Assembly (NCBI RefSeq): GCF_022009635.1
Contig: NZ_CP091716.1
Span: forward strand, 7,248,501 to 7,312,500
Length of the DNA: 64,000 nucleotides
Direction: 5' to 3'
DNA from: Variovorax paradoxus
GTDB lineage: Bacteria > Pseudomonadota > Gammaproteobacteria > Burkholderiales > Burkholderiaceae_C
Part shown: positions 25,269 to 34,072 of the stretch, in pieces
Layout of the letters: every line of letters begins with the position of its first letter
Position numbering within the stretch: the stretch's first letter is position 1
Made by a program: the position numbers and the translations under genes
Notes under the pieces: model-generated
What the model saw: only the letters and a program-made list of their open reading frames with translations
What the model was told of the DNA's origin: nothing
Databases searched by the model: none

Positions 25269-25555
25269 CGTGGTCGATAGCCGTTGTCCGGGTCAAAGCC
25301 GTAATCGGGAAAGAGATGCCCCTGCTCGGTCTCGATCGCGAGAATCCGACCTTGACGCTCCCATTGGATGGTTCGCGCACTGGCCTTCGCCCGGGTACAG
25401 GGCGACAAGGTCGCCACCTCGGCAACGCCAAGCCAATGACCCGAAGACATCACAGCCTGACGCGCATCGGCTTGCATCCGGTCCTGGATCGCAAGCGTCC
25501 TTTGAAGCTGGGACGCGGGCGCGGGTGAGTTCACAACAATCGTCACAGGAATCAC
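25269..25555 (-). pseudogene. Antitoxin-like gene (Xre/MbcA/ParS type), interrupted by IS
   Basis: The 5' 95 codons of a minus-strand gene starting at GTG 25555. The pattern SGHWLGVAEVATLS, then QWERQGRILAIE and PDYGFDPDNGYRPR resembles the N-terminal half of proteins annotated as Xre/MbcA/ParS toxin-binding antitoxins in Burkholderiales. The family call is from memory of that pattern. The IS407-type element enters right after NGYRP, and the next codons lie at 23968-24007. The 3' third is missing. No RES-domain toxin is visible near it. Confidence 0.55.
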
Positions 25556-25679
25556 CGTATGGTTTTTTCGAGTTTGCTCCGCTCATCTGTATCTCCTGTC
25601 TGCTGATACTTCGGACGCTTTGGCATCATTCATAGAAATTCTCTAGATTGGCCCTCGGCTCGGGAAAAGTGGCGTTGCA

Positions 25680-26027
25680 TCAAAACCGCGGATAGTTGGG
25701 ATTGCGCCCGTACTCCTCGTGCAGGTAGGGACGCGGCCGACGAACCGCATCGATGGCTGCGAACACATCAGTCGACACGTCTCTCCACTGCGTGATGCCG
25801 CGCCACTTCAGCCAGTTGGGCAACACGAATCGCTCTTCGGCGCCAGCACCGGGTTGTCCCTCAAGCAGATACACCTTGCCATCGGCCGCGAGGCACGCAG
25901 CCTCGGGGTAGTTCCATCGCACGATTTCAACGGACACGTTGTCGCAGCAGATCAGGTGGCGGGCGCCGCCTGGCAGTTCGATGACCTGCCAGCGAAAGCA
26001 CGGGTGCGGGGGAATGTCATCGTGCAT
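25680..26027 (-). CDS. Hypothetical protein coupled to metallophosphoesterase
   Basis: A 115-residue acidic protein of unknown family. Its ATG at 26027 lies inside the last codons of the metallophosphoesterase gene (11-bp overlap), so translation is coupled. Visible features are a Cys pair with aromatic context (HPCFRWQVIELPGG, then HLICCDN) and a Trp-rich middle (WLKWRGITQWRDV). No signal peptide or membrane segment is seen. The co-transcription suggests that it works with the phosphoesterase, but no function can be given. Confidence 0.6.
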   Translation of the reverse strand: MHDDIPPHPCFRWQVIELPGGARHLICCDNVSVEIVRWNYPEAACLAADGKVYLLEGQPGAGAEERFVLPNWLKWRGITQWRDVSTDVFAAIDAVRRPRPYLHEEYGRNPNYPRF

Positions 26028-26880
26028 AGCTGTCTCCTCCTTGCGGCACGTCAATCACAAGGCCTGGGTTGAATGCGCCGTTCTCAGGCTCCCCGTGCCA
26101 GTTCACATAGCCACGGGGATTGCTAACAACCCGGCATCGGTCCACGTAATAGTCGAAGCTCTGGTGCGTATGGCCGTGAATCCAGAGCACGGGAGTGTCG
26201 AAGAACGCCGGCAGCATCTCGTTGACGTATCCGCCAGAAGACCACTCCTGCGCATGCCACGGTGCAAGAGAGCGCCGGTGCGGCGCATGGTGGGTGACGA
26301 GCACCGTCGAACCGCTGAACGGCTCACCCAGTTTCCCGCGCAGCCAAGCGCGTTGGCGCCTGTGGAGCAGCAGCGTGTCCATCGGAGTCAAACGCCGCGG
26401 CCCAAGCGGGCCAAACATCCAACCGGACGCCTTCGGATCGTTGATGCGGATCTCGGCATAGTCTGGGAGGAAGCGAGCGCTCTCGGCCATCGCCCGGTGG
26501 CGATCCGACAACAGGCGCATTGGTCGCCCGGGAAAGCCTGGATCGTCGATGCGAAGCGCGAAATCCGTCCACAAGGTGCACCCCAGGAATCGGACACCGT
26601 CGATCACGATTTCGTCGCAGTCCAGGAAGCCGACGCCCATGGCCTTGGCTTGGCGGCGCATCTCAGCGAGTTCCTCATGCATCACGGCGCCGAAGTACTC
26701 GTGATTGCCCGCAACCAGGACGACCGGCTTTCCGGGAAAGCATTTGCTGGCCCATGCAAACGCATGACGACCCGGTGAATGAATATCGCCGGCGAGGACG
26801 ACGACGTCGAACTCGACGTTGCCATCGAGTTCGAACGGCTCGAAATCGAGGTGCAGATCTGAAAGAACCAGCAGCTTCAT
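26017..26880 (-). CDS. Metallophosphoesterase 1
   Basis: A 287-residue calcineurin-like phosphoesterase. The five metal-binding blocks are present: SDLHLDF (residue 6), LAGDIHS (about 29), AGNHEY (about 55), VTHHAPH (about 197) and HGHTHQSFDY (about 238). ATG 26880 was chosen because the first strand motif KLLVLSDLH must sit at the N-terminus. The family includes nucleotide and nucleic-acid phosphodiesterases; the substrate here is unknown. It overlaps the next small gene by 11 bp. A second enzyme of the same fold lies at 29911, on the other side of the HipA gene pair. Confidence 0.88.
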   Translation of the reverse strand: MKLLVLSDLHLDFEPFELDGNVEFDVVVLAGDIHSPGRHAFAWASKCFPGKPVVLVAGNHEYFGAVMHEELAEMRRQAKAMGVGFLDCDEIVIDGVRFLGCTLWTDFALRIDDPGFPGRPMRLLSDRHRAMAESARFLPDYAEIRINDPKASGWMFGPLGPRRLTPMDTLLLHRRQRAWLRGKLGEPFSGSTVLVTHHAPHRRSLAPWHAQEWSSGGYVNEMLPAFFDTPVLWIHGHTHQSFDYYVDRCRVVSNPRGYVNWHGEPENGAFNPGLVIDVPQGGDSYAR

Positions 26881-26979
26881 CGGCATATCAGCCGGGTGGG
26901 TAGCGAAACGGCGCCGGCGCTGCGTGCGGAACAACGGCGATAACGCCGAAGATGGAAGAACTCCTCCTTTCTCAAGTGG

Positions 26980-28008
26980 CTAGCCATTTTTCATCCACAC
27001 GACGCAACGCCCTGCCGTCTCCTCCACTCGAAGCGGATGATTAGCGAGGACGTCTCGAGGCCTACCGCGCCTACGTCCGTTAGCGGAGTCCAACCAAGGG
27101 GCTATCCGCCAGCCCGAAGAGGCGGCATATTGATAGAGGAGCACAAGAACCGATCGCACGACTATCGGCGGCGCCCACTGCTCGTCGAAGACGTGTGACG
27201 AGCACAACGGCGCCGCTTCGACAGAAAAACTGGAGATGCAGCGTTCAGACAGAAATGAGCTGATCGCAGCCTTCGCTCCCTTCCAGTCCTTGTGACCCTC
27301 CTTAAAGGTGTCGGCACGGTGCTCTGCGCATAGCGATGCCCAAGGACCTTGGTCGTTGTTGATTTCGGACGGTGCCCCGCAGACGATGCAGGTAGACCGG
27401 AGCTTTGCCTCGACCTCGCGGATGACCTTATTGATCTGAAGAGCAACCGCGTCCTGGTTCTCTTTCAATTCGAACAACGCACCCGTCACGCTTGACGGCA
27501 GGTCGTCATTTATGGCAACGCGAGACCTGCCCTGCAGTATGTAGATGAAGCTGGGTGCGCCGTACTTCTCGCTCATTCGGGTCCAATGGAATCCGCGCTT
27601 GTCAGCACCGAGCAAGGCATCGATTCGGCGGCATGTGTCTACCAAGGACGGAAGCCAACCGCGAAAAAGCCGATAGGCACGCTGCTTCTCAGCGACCACC
27701 AACGGGAACATATATGGATACCGTCCTTGCAGCGCTGCCGAGGTAATGATCTCGGAATCGACGCCCAGTTCGAGCATGAACTGTCTTTCGTGATCCACGA
27801 GGGTTCGTTCATCGATCTTGTCCAAGTGCGTCTTGTAGATCGAAGCGATGGTCTTGCCATCGAGTCCACTTCCATAGGTGTGTTGGCGCGCGTGGGCTGT
27901 GAGTACGGGGTCCTCGCTCAAGACATACAGTGCTTGGAGGCGGTCGGATGCGGCAATCACTGAGGCCCCGAATCTGGCCGGAGGCTCTGGCGGCACAAGC
28001 GGCTTCAT
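26980..28008 (-). CDS. Unknown protein coupled to HipA
   Basis: A 342-residue protein that I do not recognise. Its ATG at 28008 overlaps the TGA of the HipA-like gene as ATGA, so it is translated with it. The N-terminal 200 residues are mostly helical. A possible zinc-binding group CIVCG (about residue 216) with LCAEH (about 236) follows, then a mixed region with two further Cys. The C-terminus is basic (NGRRRGRPRDVLANHP) and ends WMKNG. There is no membrane segment. Being tied to a HipA kinase with no HipB upstream, it could be a partner, target or inhibitor; that is inference only. Confidence 0.6.
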   Translation of the reverse strand: MKPLVPPEPPARFGASVIAASDRLQALYVLSEDPVLTAHARQHTYGSGLDGKTIASIYKTHLDKIDERTLVDHERQFMLELGVDSEIITSAALQGRYPYMFPLVVAEKQRAYRLFRGWLPSLVDTCRRIDALLGADKRGFHWTRMSEKYGAPSFIYILQGRSRVAINDDLPSSVTGALFELKENQDAVALQINKVIREVEAKLRSTCIVCGAPSEINNDQGPWASLCAEHRADTFKEGHKDWKGAKAAISSFLSERCISSFSVEAAPLCSSHVFDEQWAPPIVVRSVLVLLYQYAASSGWRIAPWLDSANGRRRGRPRDVLANHPLRVEETAGRCVVWMKNG

Positions 28009-29270
28009 GACACCCTCCCGTCGAGCGCGCTGAACGCAGGTGCAGTCGTCCGAACTTCTGGCCTCCCGATGCCGAGCATTGCGGCTTCGTCTTTCCACCC
28101 TCGCACCACATCGAGCACTTCAGCCGCAACAGCGGCGGCTGTGGCCGCGGTCAATCCGTAGAACGCTGCGGTCCCAACGACCGTGTCCAAGTTCGGCCGG
28201 TTGTCCGAGTGATCGAGGTTCAGGACATGAGTCGCTTTGTCAACGTCCGGATTCACATCGAAGGCAGGGGCGAGCCGCCAGGCATTCCTTTCGCGAAGGA
28301 AACCATGGTTTCGCAGATGATCGTCACGGTTTCCCACCGCGACGTTGAAAACAACCCGACGAAACAACTGCGCGAGGTCCTCGCCGATGTGTTGGATACT
28401 CTGTGACTTCAGGAACTGTGCGATCTCCAGATAGCTTGCGTTGTCGCCCCGTTTCTTGCCCAGGAGCGTCATGGCAGAAGCGTAGAGCCGACGTGTCCCG
28501 CCCGAGCGGTCAAAGCGCTTGATGCAGAACGTGCCAAAGCCGCTACCTAGCGACAGCAATTTGGCCTCCGGTACCTCAATCCCTGCACGCCTCGCAAGGT
28601 GGTGCACAAGAAACTCCCAGGCGCCGACGTCGCGTTTGTCACTAAGCATGGAGAGCTTGGCAATCCACAGCGAACCGTTGTCCACATCGAGGAAACTGAC
28701 CTTCGGCCGTGCGCCCCCCAACGATGCTCCCGGAATGAACAAGGTCGTCAGGGCACGCCGAGATGCCTCGGTCTTGAGGAGTTGATGCAAATCGATCTCC
28801 TGCGCGGCGGCCGCGAGGTTGTGCAGTTCGGCGGCGGGCGGAGCTGGCACGGCGCCGGCATCAATGAACTGCGCTGCACCCGCCGGGCGAAGTCGCAGCG
28901 CGCCTTGACGAGTCAGGTCCTGCACCCCGCACATGAAGTCCCACGCCCGTAGTTCGCGCGGGCCGCGCCGCTCGTCTCGCGCTTGAAGCCACTCCCACTG
29001 CTCCATGAGCGTCAGCCCCCAACGGTCAGGGCAGATGTCTCTGAATACAGCGAAGTTTCCGGGCTCGCTCGGCGCAAAGAAGAGCTGCTCGCTCAGCGGC
29101 AGGTCAGGACTGAGGCAAAAGGCATGCGCATCGTCGAGCCAAGAGCCGGTGTAATGGAACCGGATGCGGCCGCGATCATGAGCAAGCATGCCCACCTGTT
29201 GCAGTGCCCCCAGGTCGCTGTCGAGCCAGACCTCCAAATCGCTTGCTCCGGAGTCATTGCTTGACCTCAT
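28005..29270 (-). CDS. HipA-family serine/threonine kinase
   Basis: A 421-residue HipA-type kinase. The N-terminal domain contains LPLSEQLFF and FRDICPDRWG; the kinase part has GASLGGARPKVSF (about residue 190), KLSML with the nucleotide Lys, the catalytic VFNVAVGNRDDHLRNHGF (about 315) and the metal site LAPAFDVNP (about 340). HipA kinases phosphorylate tRNA synthetases or other targets and normally pair with an XRE antitoxin HipB encoded just upstream. No HipB is seen there; instead an unknown gene is coupled downstream by ATGA. ATG 29270 was preferred over 29285. The family call is firm, the toxin role is not. Confidence 0.85.
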   Translation of the reverse strand: MRSSNDSGASDLEVWLDSDLGALQQVGMLAHDRGRIRFHYTGSWLDDAHAFCLSPDLPLSEQLFFAPSEPGNFAVFRDICPDRWGLTLMEQWEWLQARDERRGPRELRAWDFMCGVQDLTRQGALRLRPAGAAQFIDAGAVPAPPAAELHNLAAAAQEIDLHQLLKTEASRRALTTLFIPGASLGGARPKVSFLDVDNGSLWIAKLSMLSDKRDVGAWEFLVHHLARRAGIEVPEAKLLSLGSGFGTFCIKRFDRSGGTRRLYASAMTLLGKKRGDNASYLEIAQFLKSQSIQHIGEDLAQLFRRVVFNVAVGNRDDHLRNHGFLRERNAWRLAPAFDVNPDVDKATHVLNLDHSDNRPNLDTVVGTAAFYGLTAATAAAVAAEVLDVVRGWKDEAAMLGIGRPEVRTTAPAFSALDGRVS

Positions 29271-29910
29271 GACGCAGCAGGCCACTCAGGGCACCACACA
29301 GCGACCGTCATCCTTTTCCGACTGGCCCGCCTCATGATACGTTCGTACCGAAGCGACTCGCCGGGAACCTGTGGCGACTTGGACCTGGCTCTTGGGCCTA
29401 CTGCTTGCAAAGTGTCATGCACAGTGTCACGATGCACCGACAGGTTTGCCATGTCATCCAAGAACACATCTGCATCATGTGGGTCCAAGTGGTCCAAACA
29501 CAGCGGCGCCGAGATCGACGTGGTCGACGTGGCAAAGCTCTGGGCATTCAAGCGTGAATGGCAACGCAAAGACGTCGAACGCGTACGGTCGGGGCAGTGC
29601 ACTCCTGATCGAATGAGCTGGTTCTCACACGAGCGGGCGCGCAGCGTGAAGCTCGTCGACTCTTCGTATTGACGGCGTGATTGCAGCCAGTCGTTGTCGC
29701 GGAGATCTGGTTGCCAATCGCGGCGTATGAGATAAGCCTTGCTCATCGCCCGACCTGCTTCACGCGCCGCCTGAGAATCACCGTCGAGTCGCCACGGTAC
29801 GGCGCACGTAGAGTTAATGCCCCAGACATTGGGACCAGCCCGCCAGTGCGTCGACAAGGCACTTGATGTAGGGGCGCTCGAGAAGTGAGCGCTGGAGGCA
29901 TAAGACCGCG
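29271..29910. other. Region between HipA and metallophosphoesterase 2
   Basis: No firm gene is seen in 640 bp. A plus-strand frame from ATG 29451 to 29672 (73 residues, with IDVVDVAKLWAFKREWQRKD) has a protein-like composition but no known motif and is opposite to its neighbours. Minus-strand frames here show no helix-turn-helix, so a HipB gene is not evident. Confidence 0.4.
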
Positions 29911-30642
29911 TCATCGTATTCCTCGCTCTCTGTCGACCGTGTGTGGCCAGGGCAGAAAAAATCCCTTGTCCACACCGAAGGCAGCAAACGGCGCCGACGC
30001 ATCCATCAAGCCGTCGCGGACGTAGTCGATGGTCTCGTGGTGGTGCCCGTGGACCAGAAGTCTGGCGCCAAGCGCGATGGCAAGGTCATCGAGGATCAGA
30101 AATCCGCGAGGATGGGCAGAAGGCGCTTCATGCGTGACCAGGATGTCCGCGCTCTGCAGGGACAGAGAATCGATTTCGTCCGGGAAGATACTCGAATGGT
30201 GCTTGCGCGCGTAGCCGCCCCTCCAGCCATCGTGCGCGGTCGCGCGGCCCCTGCGCGCATGCCTGAGCAGCTCGTCTCTGGATCTGAACGGTGCTTGTGA
30301 CGGCGGCTGCGCTGGATCCCATATCTTTTGTCGAAAGACACCGCCGAGCCCTGCGACCCGGTAGCCGGCAATGTTTCGGACAATCCCATGCAGGTTACGC
30401 TCAGCGAGCTCAGAACCGAATAGACAATCGAAATCGTCATCGGTATCTGTGTCGTGGTTCCCATGGATAAACCACACGTCGGTCTGGTGGAGGATGGACG
30501 ACAGCTCCAAATGCAATGGTCGCGGTGGTTGAAGGTCGCCTAGAAGAACAATCGCTTCGGGTCGGTACCGTTGCACTGCATCCGTGATCGGCGCGAACGC
30601 GCCATGCGGGTCTCCAAAGAACATGATCTTCGGGGCGTGCAT
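29911..30642 (-). CDS. Metallophosphoesterase 2
   Basis: A 243-residue calcineurin-like phosphoesterase with FGDPHGAF (residue 9), LLGDLQPP (about 34), HGNHDTD (about 60), VTHEAPSAHPRG (about 170) and VHGHHHETIDY (about 198). It is shorter than and clearly different from metallophosphoesterase 1 at 26017. The second Asp block has Gln in place of the usual acidic or Asn neighbour, while the metal ligands are kept. It follows the unknown gene at 30669 by 26 bp, suggesting one operon starting at the divergent regulator region near 31250. Confidence 0.85.
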   Translation of the reverse strand: MHAPKIMFFGDPHGAFAPITDAVQRYRPEAIVLLGDLQPPRPLHLELSSILHQTDVWFIHGNHDTDTDDDFDCLFGSELAERNLHGIVRNIAGYRVAGLGGVFRQKIWDPAQPPSQAPFRSRDELLRHARRGRATAHDGWRGGYARKHHSSIFPDEIDSLSLQSADILVTHEAPSAHPRGFLILDDLAIALGARLLVHGHHHETIDYVRDGLMDASAPFAAFGVDKGFFLPWPHTVDRERGIR

Positions 30643-30668
30643 TGGATTCGTCGAGCGAGCGCCGAGGC

Positions 30669-31211
30669 CTAGCCAGCCTTCGGCCCGGGCCAGACTTGGC
30701 GATCGAGCGTGATCGATGTGTCGGACCCATGGTGCACAAAACGCGCGCCACCCTCTTCCTCCATCAGGAAGTGCGCGGTGTCGTCGCCCATCGCGCCGCG
30801 CGCGGACCAGAGCTTTGAGACCTCTCGCAGCTGCATCCGGTACGGATCGCTTCCCAGCGGCATCAGGTATTGCAAACGCTGAAGCGCGGAAACCCCCACC
30901 TCCTTGATCAGGCCTTCCAGGTCCTTCTCGAGCATGAGGAAGGCACGAGCAGGAAACTTGCTCTCACCCACCGATGCGATCCATGTAGGAAGGAAAAAAC
31001 GCATCGGGAAGCTGAGCATGACCGTCTTCCATCCATCAAGCTGGATTCCAAGAATTTGTGGCGTTACGCCCGTGCGATCGTCAGGTGATGTGAGGAACAT
31101 GGAACAGATCAGTTGGTTGCGAACAAAAAGCTCCAGTCGGCGAGCCAGCCACTTCCGCCGCACCGGCGAACTCTTTCGCTCTGGAAGCCGCTCGGCGGCT
31201 GGCGCAGGCAT
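30669..31211 (-). CDS. Hypothetical protein
   Basis: A 180-residue protein of unknown family. ATG 31211 was chosen; the frame is open to 31304, but that stretch contains the direct repeats thought to be an operator. The middle is hydrophobic and aromatic (GWKTVMLSFPMRFFLPTWIASVG), followed by a helical part (LMLEKDLEGLIKEVGVSALQRL) and a C-terminus with DDTAHFLMEEEGGARFVHHG. It is upstream of metallophosphoesterase 2 and divergent from the XRE regulator, so it is probably under that regulator's control. Confidence 0.5.
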   Translation of the reverse strand: MPAPAAERLPERKSSPVRRKWLARRLELFVRNQLICSMFLTSPDDRTGVTPQILGIQLDGWKTVMLSFPMRFFLPTWIASVGESKFPARAFLMLEKDLEGLIKEVGVSALQRLQYLMPLGSDPYRMQLREVSKLWSARGAMGDDTAHFLMEEEGGARFVHHGSDTSITLDRQVWPGPKAG

Positions 31212-31232
31212 TCCTGCGAAAGCGCCACAATT

Positions 31233-31288
31233 GTAGACGAATATGCAGTAGATCAAACTGCGGTAGCTGAATATGCGGTCGACCAATC
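31233..31288. promoter_or_regulatory. Two direct repeats, 30-bp period, between divergent genes
   Basis: Two 26-bp repeats start at 31233 and 31263 and share 20 of 26 bases, including GAATATGC in both copies. A period of 30 bp is close to three helical turns, so proteins bound to both would face the same side. They lie between the starts at 31211 (minus) and 31314 (plus, XRE regulator). This is a likely operator for the regulator; the promoter itself is not resolved. Confidence 0.5.
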
Positions 31289-31313
31289 GGCCTGATCTCG
31301 GCATGCTCGCCGC

Positions 31314-31577
31314 ATGGAAATTGGCAGTGGTGGAGACTTCGCAAGACAGCTTTTGTCATGGAATCTCAAAAAGCATCGGGCAAAGCTAGGTCTGTCTCAG
31401 GAAGACCTGGGCACTCGCTGCGGGTTTCACCGCACCTACGTCAGTCGTATTGAGCGGCTTGAGACGGGCCCTACCATCGACAATGTGCATCGCCTGGCCG
31501 TCGGACTTGGGACGACGATCGGGGAACTGTTCAACGAACGCGAATTCCACAGCGCGGGCGAACCGTCCAGTCACTGA
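31314..31577 (+). CDS. XRE-family helix-turn-helix regulator
   Basis: An 87-residue single-domain repressor-type protein. The helix-turn-helix is KLGLSQEDLGTRCGFHRTYVSRIER (about residues 24-48), followed by GPTIDNVHRLAVGLGTTIGELF, as in controller proteins and phage-like repressors. It is divergent from the minus-strand operon with metallophosphoesterase 2, and direct repeats lie 26 to 81 bp before its start. Autoregulation plus control of the divergent operon is likely by analogy with the family. Confidence 0.88.
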   Translation: MEIGSGGDFARQLLSWNLKKHRAKLGLSQEDLGTRCGFHRTYVSRIERLETGPTIDNVHRLAVGLGTTIGELFNEREFHSAGEPSSH

Positions 31578-32071
31578 TCACCAGTGCGGGCTGGATGTTC
31601 GAGTAATGCATCGCCTTCGAGGCTTGGATCTCACTGGGCACAGGCATCAAAAGCCCTCACGTCCAGGGCTATGCGTGTATGACCACGCCGATGTTGCCGA
31701 GTACCTGTTGATGTGTGCGTGTGTTGTTTACTGTACCGCTGGACAGACCATCACATTCTGTGTCGCGACGGGGTATCGTCGAGCCCATCCAATCACTGGC
31801 GGGGAAGCTTCGCCCCCTGATAGGTTCTGCCCACGCCACACTGACATCTCATCGCCCGTGCCGCTCTGGCGATGCCGGAGGGGAGCGATCGTTGCCCACC
31901 CGGCCAATCGCCTGAACGATCAAGGAATCCGCTGACCGGCGCATGACTGCAAACAGGGTTCGCCACGAGCCCACCTCGCTCCAGTTATGACGCGTTCTGT
32001 AGCGGCCTATCGCAACCTTTCGCGGTGTTCTAGCCTTTTTCCCTAAAAGACCATGATGCGGGCTTCCCAGC
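31578..32071. other. Gene-free region between XRE regulator and integrase remnant
   Basis: I see no supported gene in these 494 bp. A hairpin-capable GGCGGGGAAGCTTCGCCCCC lies at about 31798-31817, without a following T-run. Confidence 0.4.
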
Positions 32072-32880
32072 CTACGCTGGCGGCTCGGAACCGCGGGCTG
32101 TGCCGGTCGCGTTGTCACCCAACAGGTTCGCGACACGCGACCGCGTGCCGGCCTGGCTTTGGTAGTAGCCCACAGCACAGTTGAGACGTTTGTGTGGCCC
32201 GTGAGGGCCATGGTGTCGGCCAACGACACGTTCTGCGTCCCGGCTTCGGTCACGAACCCCGACCGGAGCGAGTGCGCAGAGAAACCACCCTCCAAACCCG
32301 CCAACGCCGAGCGCTTCTTGCCCATTTCACGCACCGTGCCCGGCGTCAACTACTTTGAGCGGCGCTCAAGATAATTGTCGTCCGCCAGCACCGCGGCCGG
32401 CGTGAGGGGCTCCGCCACATGGCGCTCCTTGCGAATGCGTCGAAACAGCGCCCCTGAGGTGTTGCCGCTGGCGCTCAGCCACGCCTGCATAGCCTGCGCA
32501 GCGGGGCCGGCCACCGGCTTGAACATGTCTGTGCGCGCAGTGCCCGCCTGGTTGGTCTTCGAGCGCCGCAGTTCGTAGATGAACGAACCGTCGCTCAGGA
32601 GCCTGAGTTTCTCGAATGTGGCGCCGGTGACTTCCGATCGCCTGCGGCCGCCCGAAGCAAAGGCGAACAACAGCAACGCACGGTCCCTCAGGCCTCGCGA
32701 GGACGCATCGCATGTCGCGAGCAGCGCCAGCAGCGGCTCTCGCGTGAGTGGCGCTTGCTTGCGCGGCGCGACGTCGCGCGCCGCATACGCACACCGAAAG
32801 CTCGCGAGCGCCTCGCGCACGCGCGGGTCTTCGCAGGGATTAGCCGCGTGCCCAGCAAGCGGTGGCAACAATGACCGCGC
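32072..32880 (-). pseudogene. Tyrosine recombinase/integrase, degraded
   Basis: The catalytic part of a site-specific tyrosine recombinase can be followed in pieces. RDRALLLFAFASGGRRRSEV has the first Arg, FSAHSLRSGFVTEAG has the HxxR, and TMALTGHTNVST the last His; GYYQSQAGTRSRVANLLGD with the Tyr nucleophile is in another frame. An in-frame TAG at 32350-32352 and a one-base shift near 32165 inactivate it. The N-terminal DNA-binding part beyond 32880 is replaced by a KfrA-like remnant on the other strand. It may have served the accessory region when intact. Confidence 0.75.
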
Positions 32881-33426
32881 AACTCGCTGCCGCACAAGCG
32901 CGCAGCGTCTCAGCCGAAGAGCAACTCGCAAGGATGCGCGACAAGCTCGAAGGGCTGGCGGCCAACGAAACACGCCTGAGAGAAGTCCACCGCGTCGCTC
33001 AAGAACGTAATACAAAAGCCGCTGAGGATGCTGAAAACCGCCACTTCGCCAGTGAGCGTCGCCTGCTCGCGGAGGTCGACCGGGAGCGCCAAGCCGCCCG
33101 GACCATGCTCGCTGAACTGGCGAAGGAACAAAAGCTACGGCGCAGGGCAGAGGAAACCGCGGCCTCCCTAAACGCGACCGTCCAGGCAGCGCAACGGGAC
33201 ATCGATAAGGCGACCGGCGCATTGGCCAACCAGTCAGGAGGCTGTGCGCGTGCGCAATGACCTTGATGCGAAACTGATTGACGCACGCACCGACCTCGCC
33301 CAAGAGCGCGCTGCGCATCAGCAGACTCGGGACATGCTTTCGCACGCCATCGCCGCAGCGCCTGCCGCCACCCCGAAAACCAAGAGCAGGCGCGTAGCCC
33401 GCAGATCTGCAGACGCTGGGTGTTGA
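32869..33426 (+). pseudogene. KfrA-like coiled-coil protein remnant
   Basis: A long Ala, Arg and Glu-rich coiled coil (MTAQLAAAQARSVSAEEQL onward) continues to 33260, shifts frame near 33235, and resumes as VRNDLDAKLIDARTDLAQERAAHQQTRDML to a basic end (KTKSRRVARRSADAG). This is the layout of the C-terminal part of plasmid KfrA-type DNA-binding proteins. The N-terminal DNA-binding domain is missing at the junction with the integrase remnant. With the integrase it indicates a plasmid or ICE origin for the segment. Confidence 0.6.
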
Positions 33427-34072
33427 TCGGAGCAACTCCGCGCCGGCCTTCTGGTTGCCCCACGGCCCAACCCATCCCGTTGCTGCACCGATGCCGCTCG
33501 AGCGTTCCCGCGCGAGGCCAATGCCTGAATAAACCATGCCATGTATACGGGTATTGCCGCTTGGCGCCAGCATTTTTCACGCGAAGACACCAGCACCGGA
33601 AGGTTGAAGAAGACGCAATCTCGTGTTTCAAAGAATGCATAAATCTTCAGTCTCTCAGTCCATGCACGACTTCCGTCGCTCCCCCTTTGGATCTGCCCAA
33701 TTGATGTGCAAGCATGGTCCGAAGCTCGGTAAGGAGCCGCACAGTGAATTTCCCGCGCCTGGATTGCGAAGCTGACCAGTTGCCTTCATGGTGCCGGCCT
33801 TTTCCAGCAGTACCCCTCTTCTTGGCGAATAGAAGCACACCGACGTGCAAGGAGACGCCATGTCGTCGAGCCTCGCCTGAGAACCATCTCTGCCCATTCT
33901 TCTGGCCGGCGGTAAATGCAGAGGCAAGGCAGTCACTACGCAGCGAAAGCCACTACATAGAAAAAACCGGAACTGCAATCACACCCCTGGAGGGGTAGAT
34001 GGGCGCGGCTATTGATGCGGACAAAGTGTTCACGACCTGGCGGCGGACGCTCCAGACCCGAGAACAGTTTTG
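33427..34072. other. Gene-free region near the accessory/core junction
   Basis: No supported gene is visible in 646 bp. Short frames on both strands show no known motif. The segment separates the KfrA-like remnant from the truncated phospholipase D-family gene. Confidence 0.4.

Noticed and set aside
29451-29672. Plus-strand 73-residue frame as a HipB or other antitoxin gene
   Set aside because: It lacks a helix-turn-helix, runs opposite to HipA and has no strong ribosome site, so it was only mentioned in the gap entry.
31798-31817. GC-rich hairpin as a rho-independent terminator of the XRE gene
   Set aside because: There is no T-run after it and it lies more than 200 bp after the stop codon.
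19556-32352. Three in-frame TAG codons (19556, 22587 and 32350) as a sign of amber recoding or suppression
   Set aside because: All three are in genes that are otherwise decayed or next to mobile elements, and intact genes in the window (for example those ending at 11412, 17404 and 44697) use TAG as an ordinary stop. No suppressor tRNA is visible.
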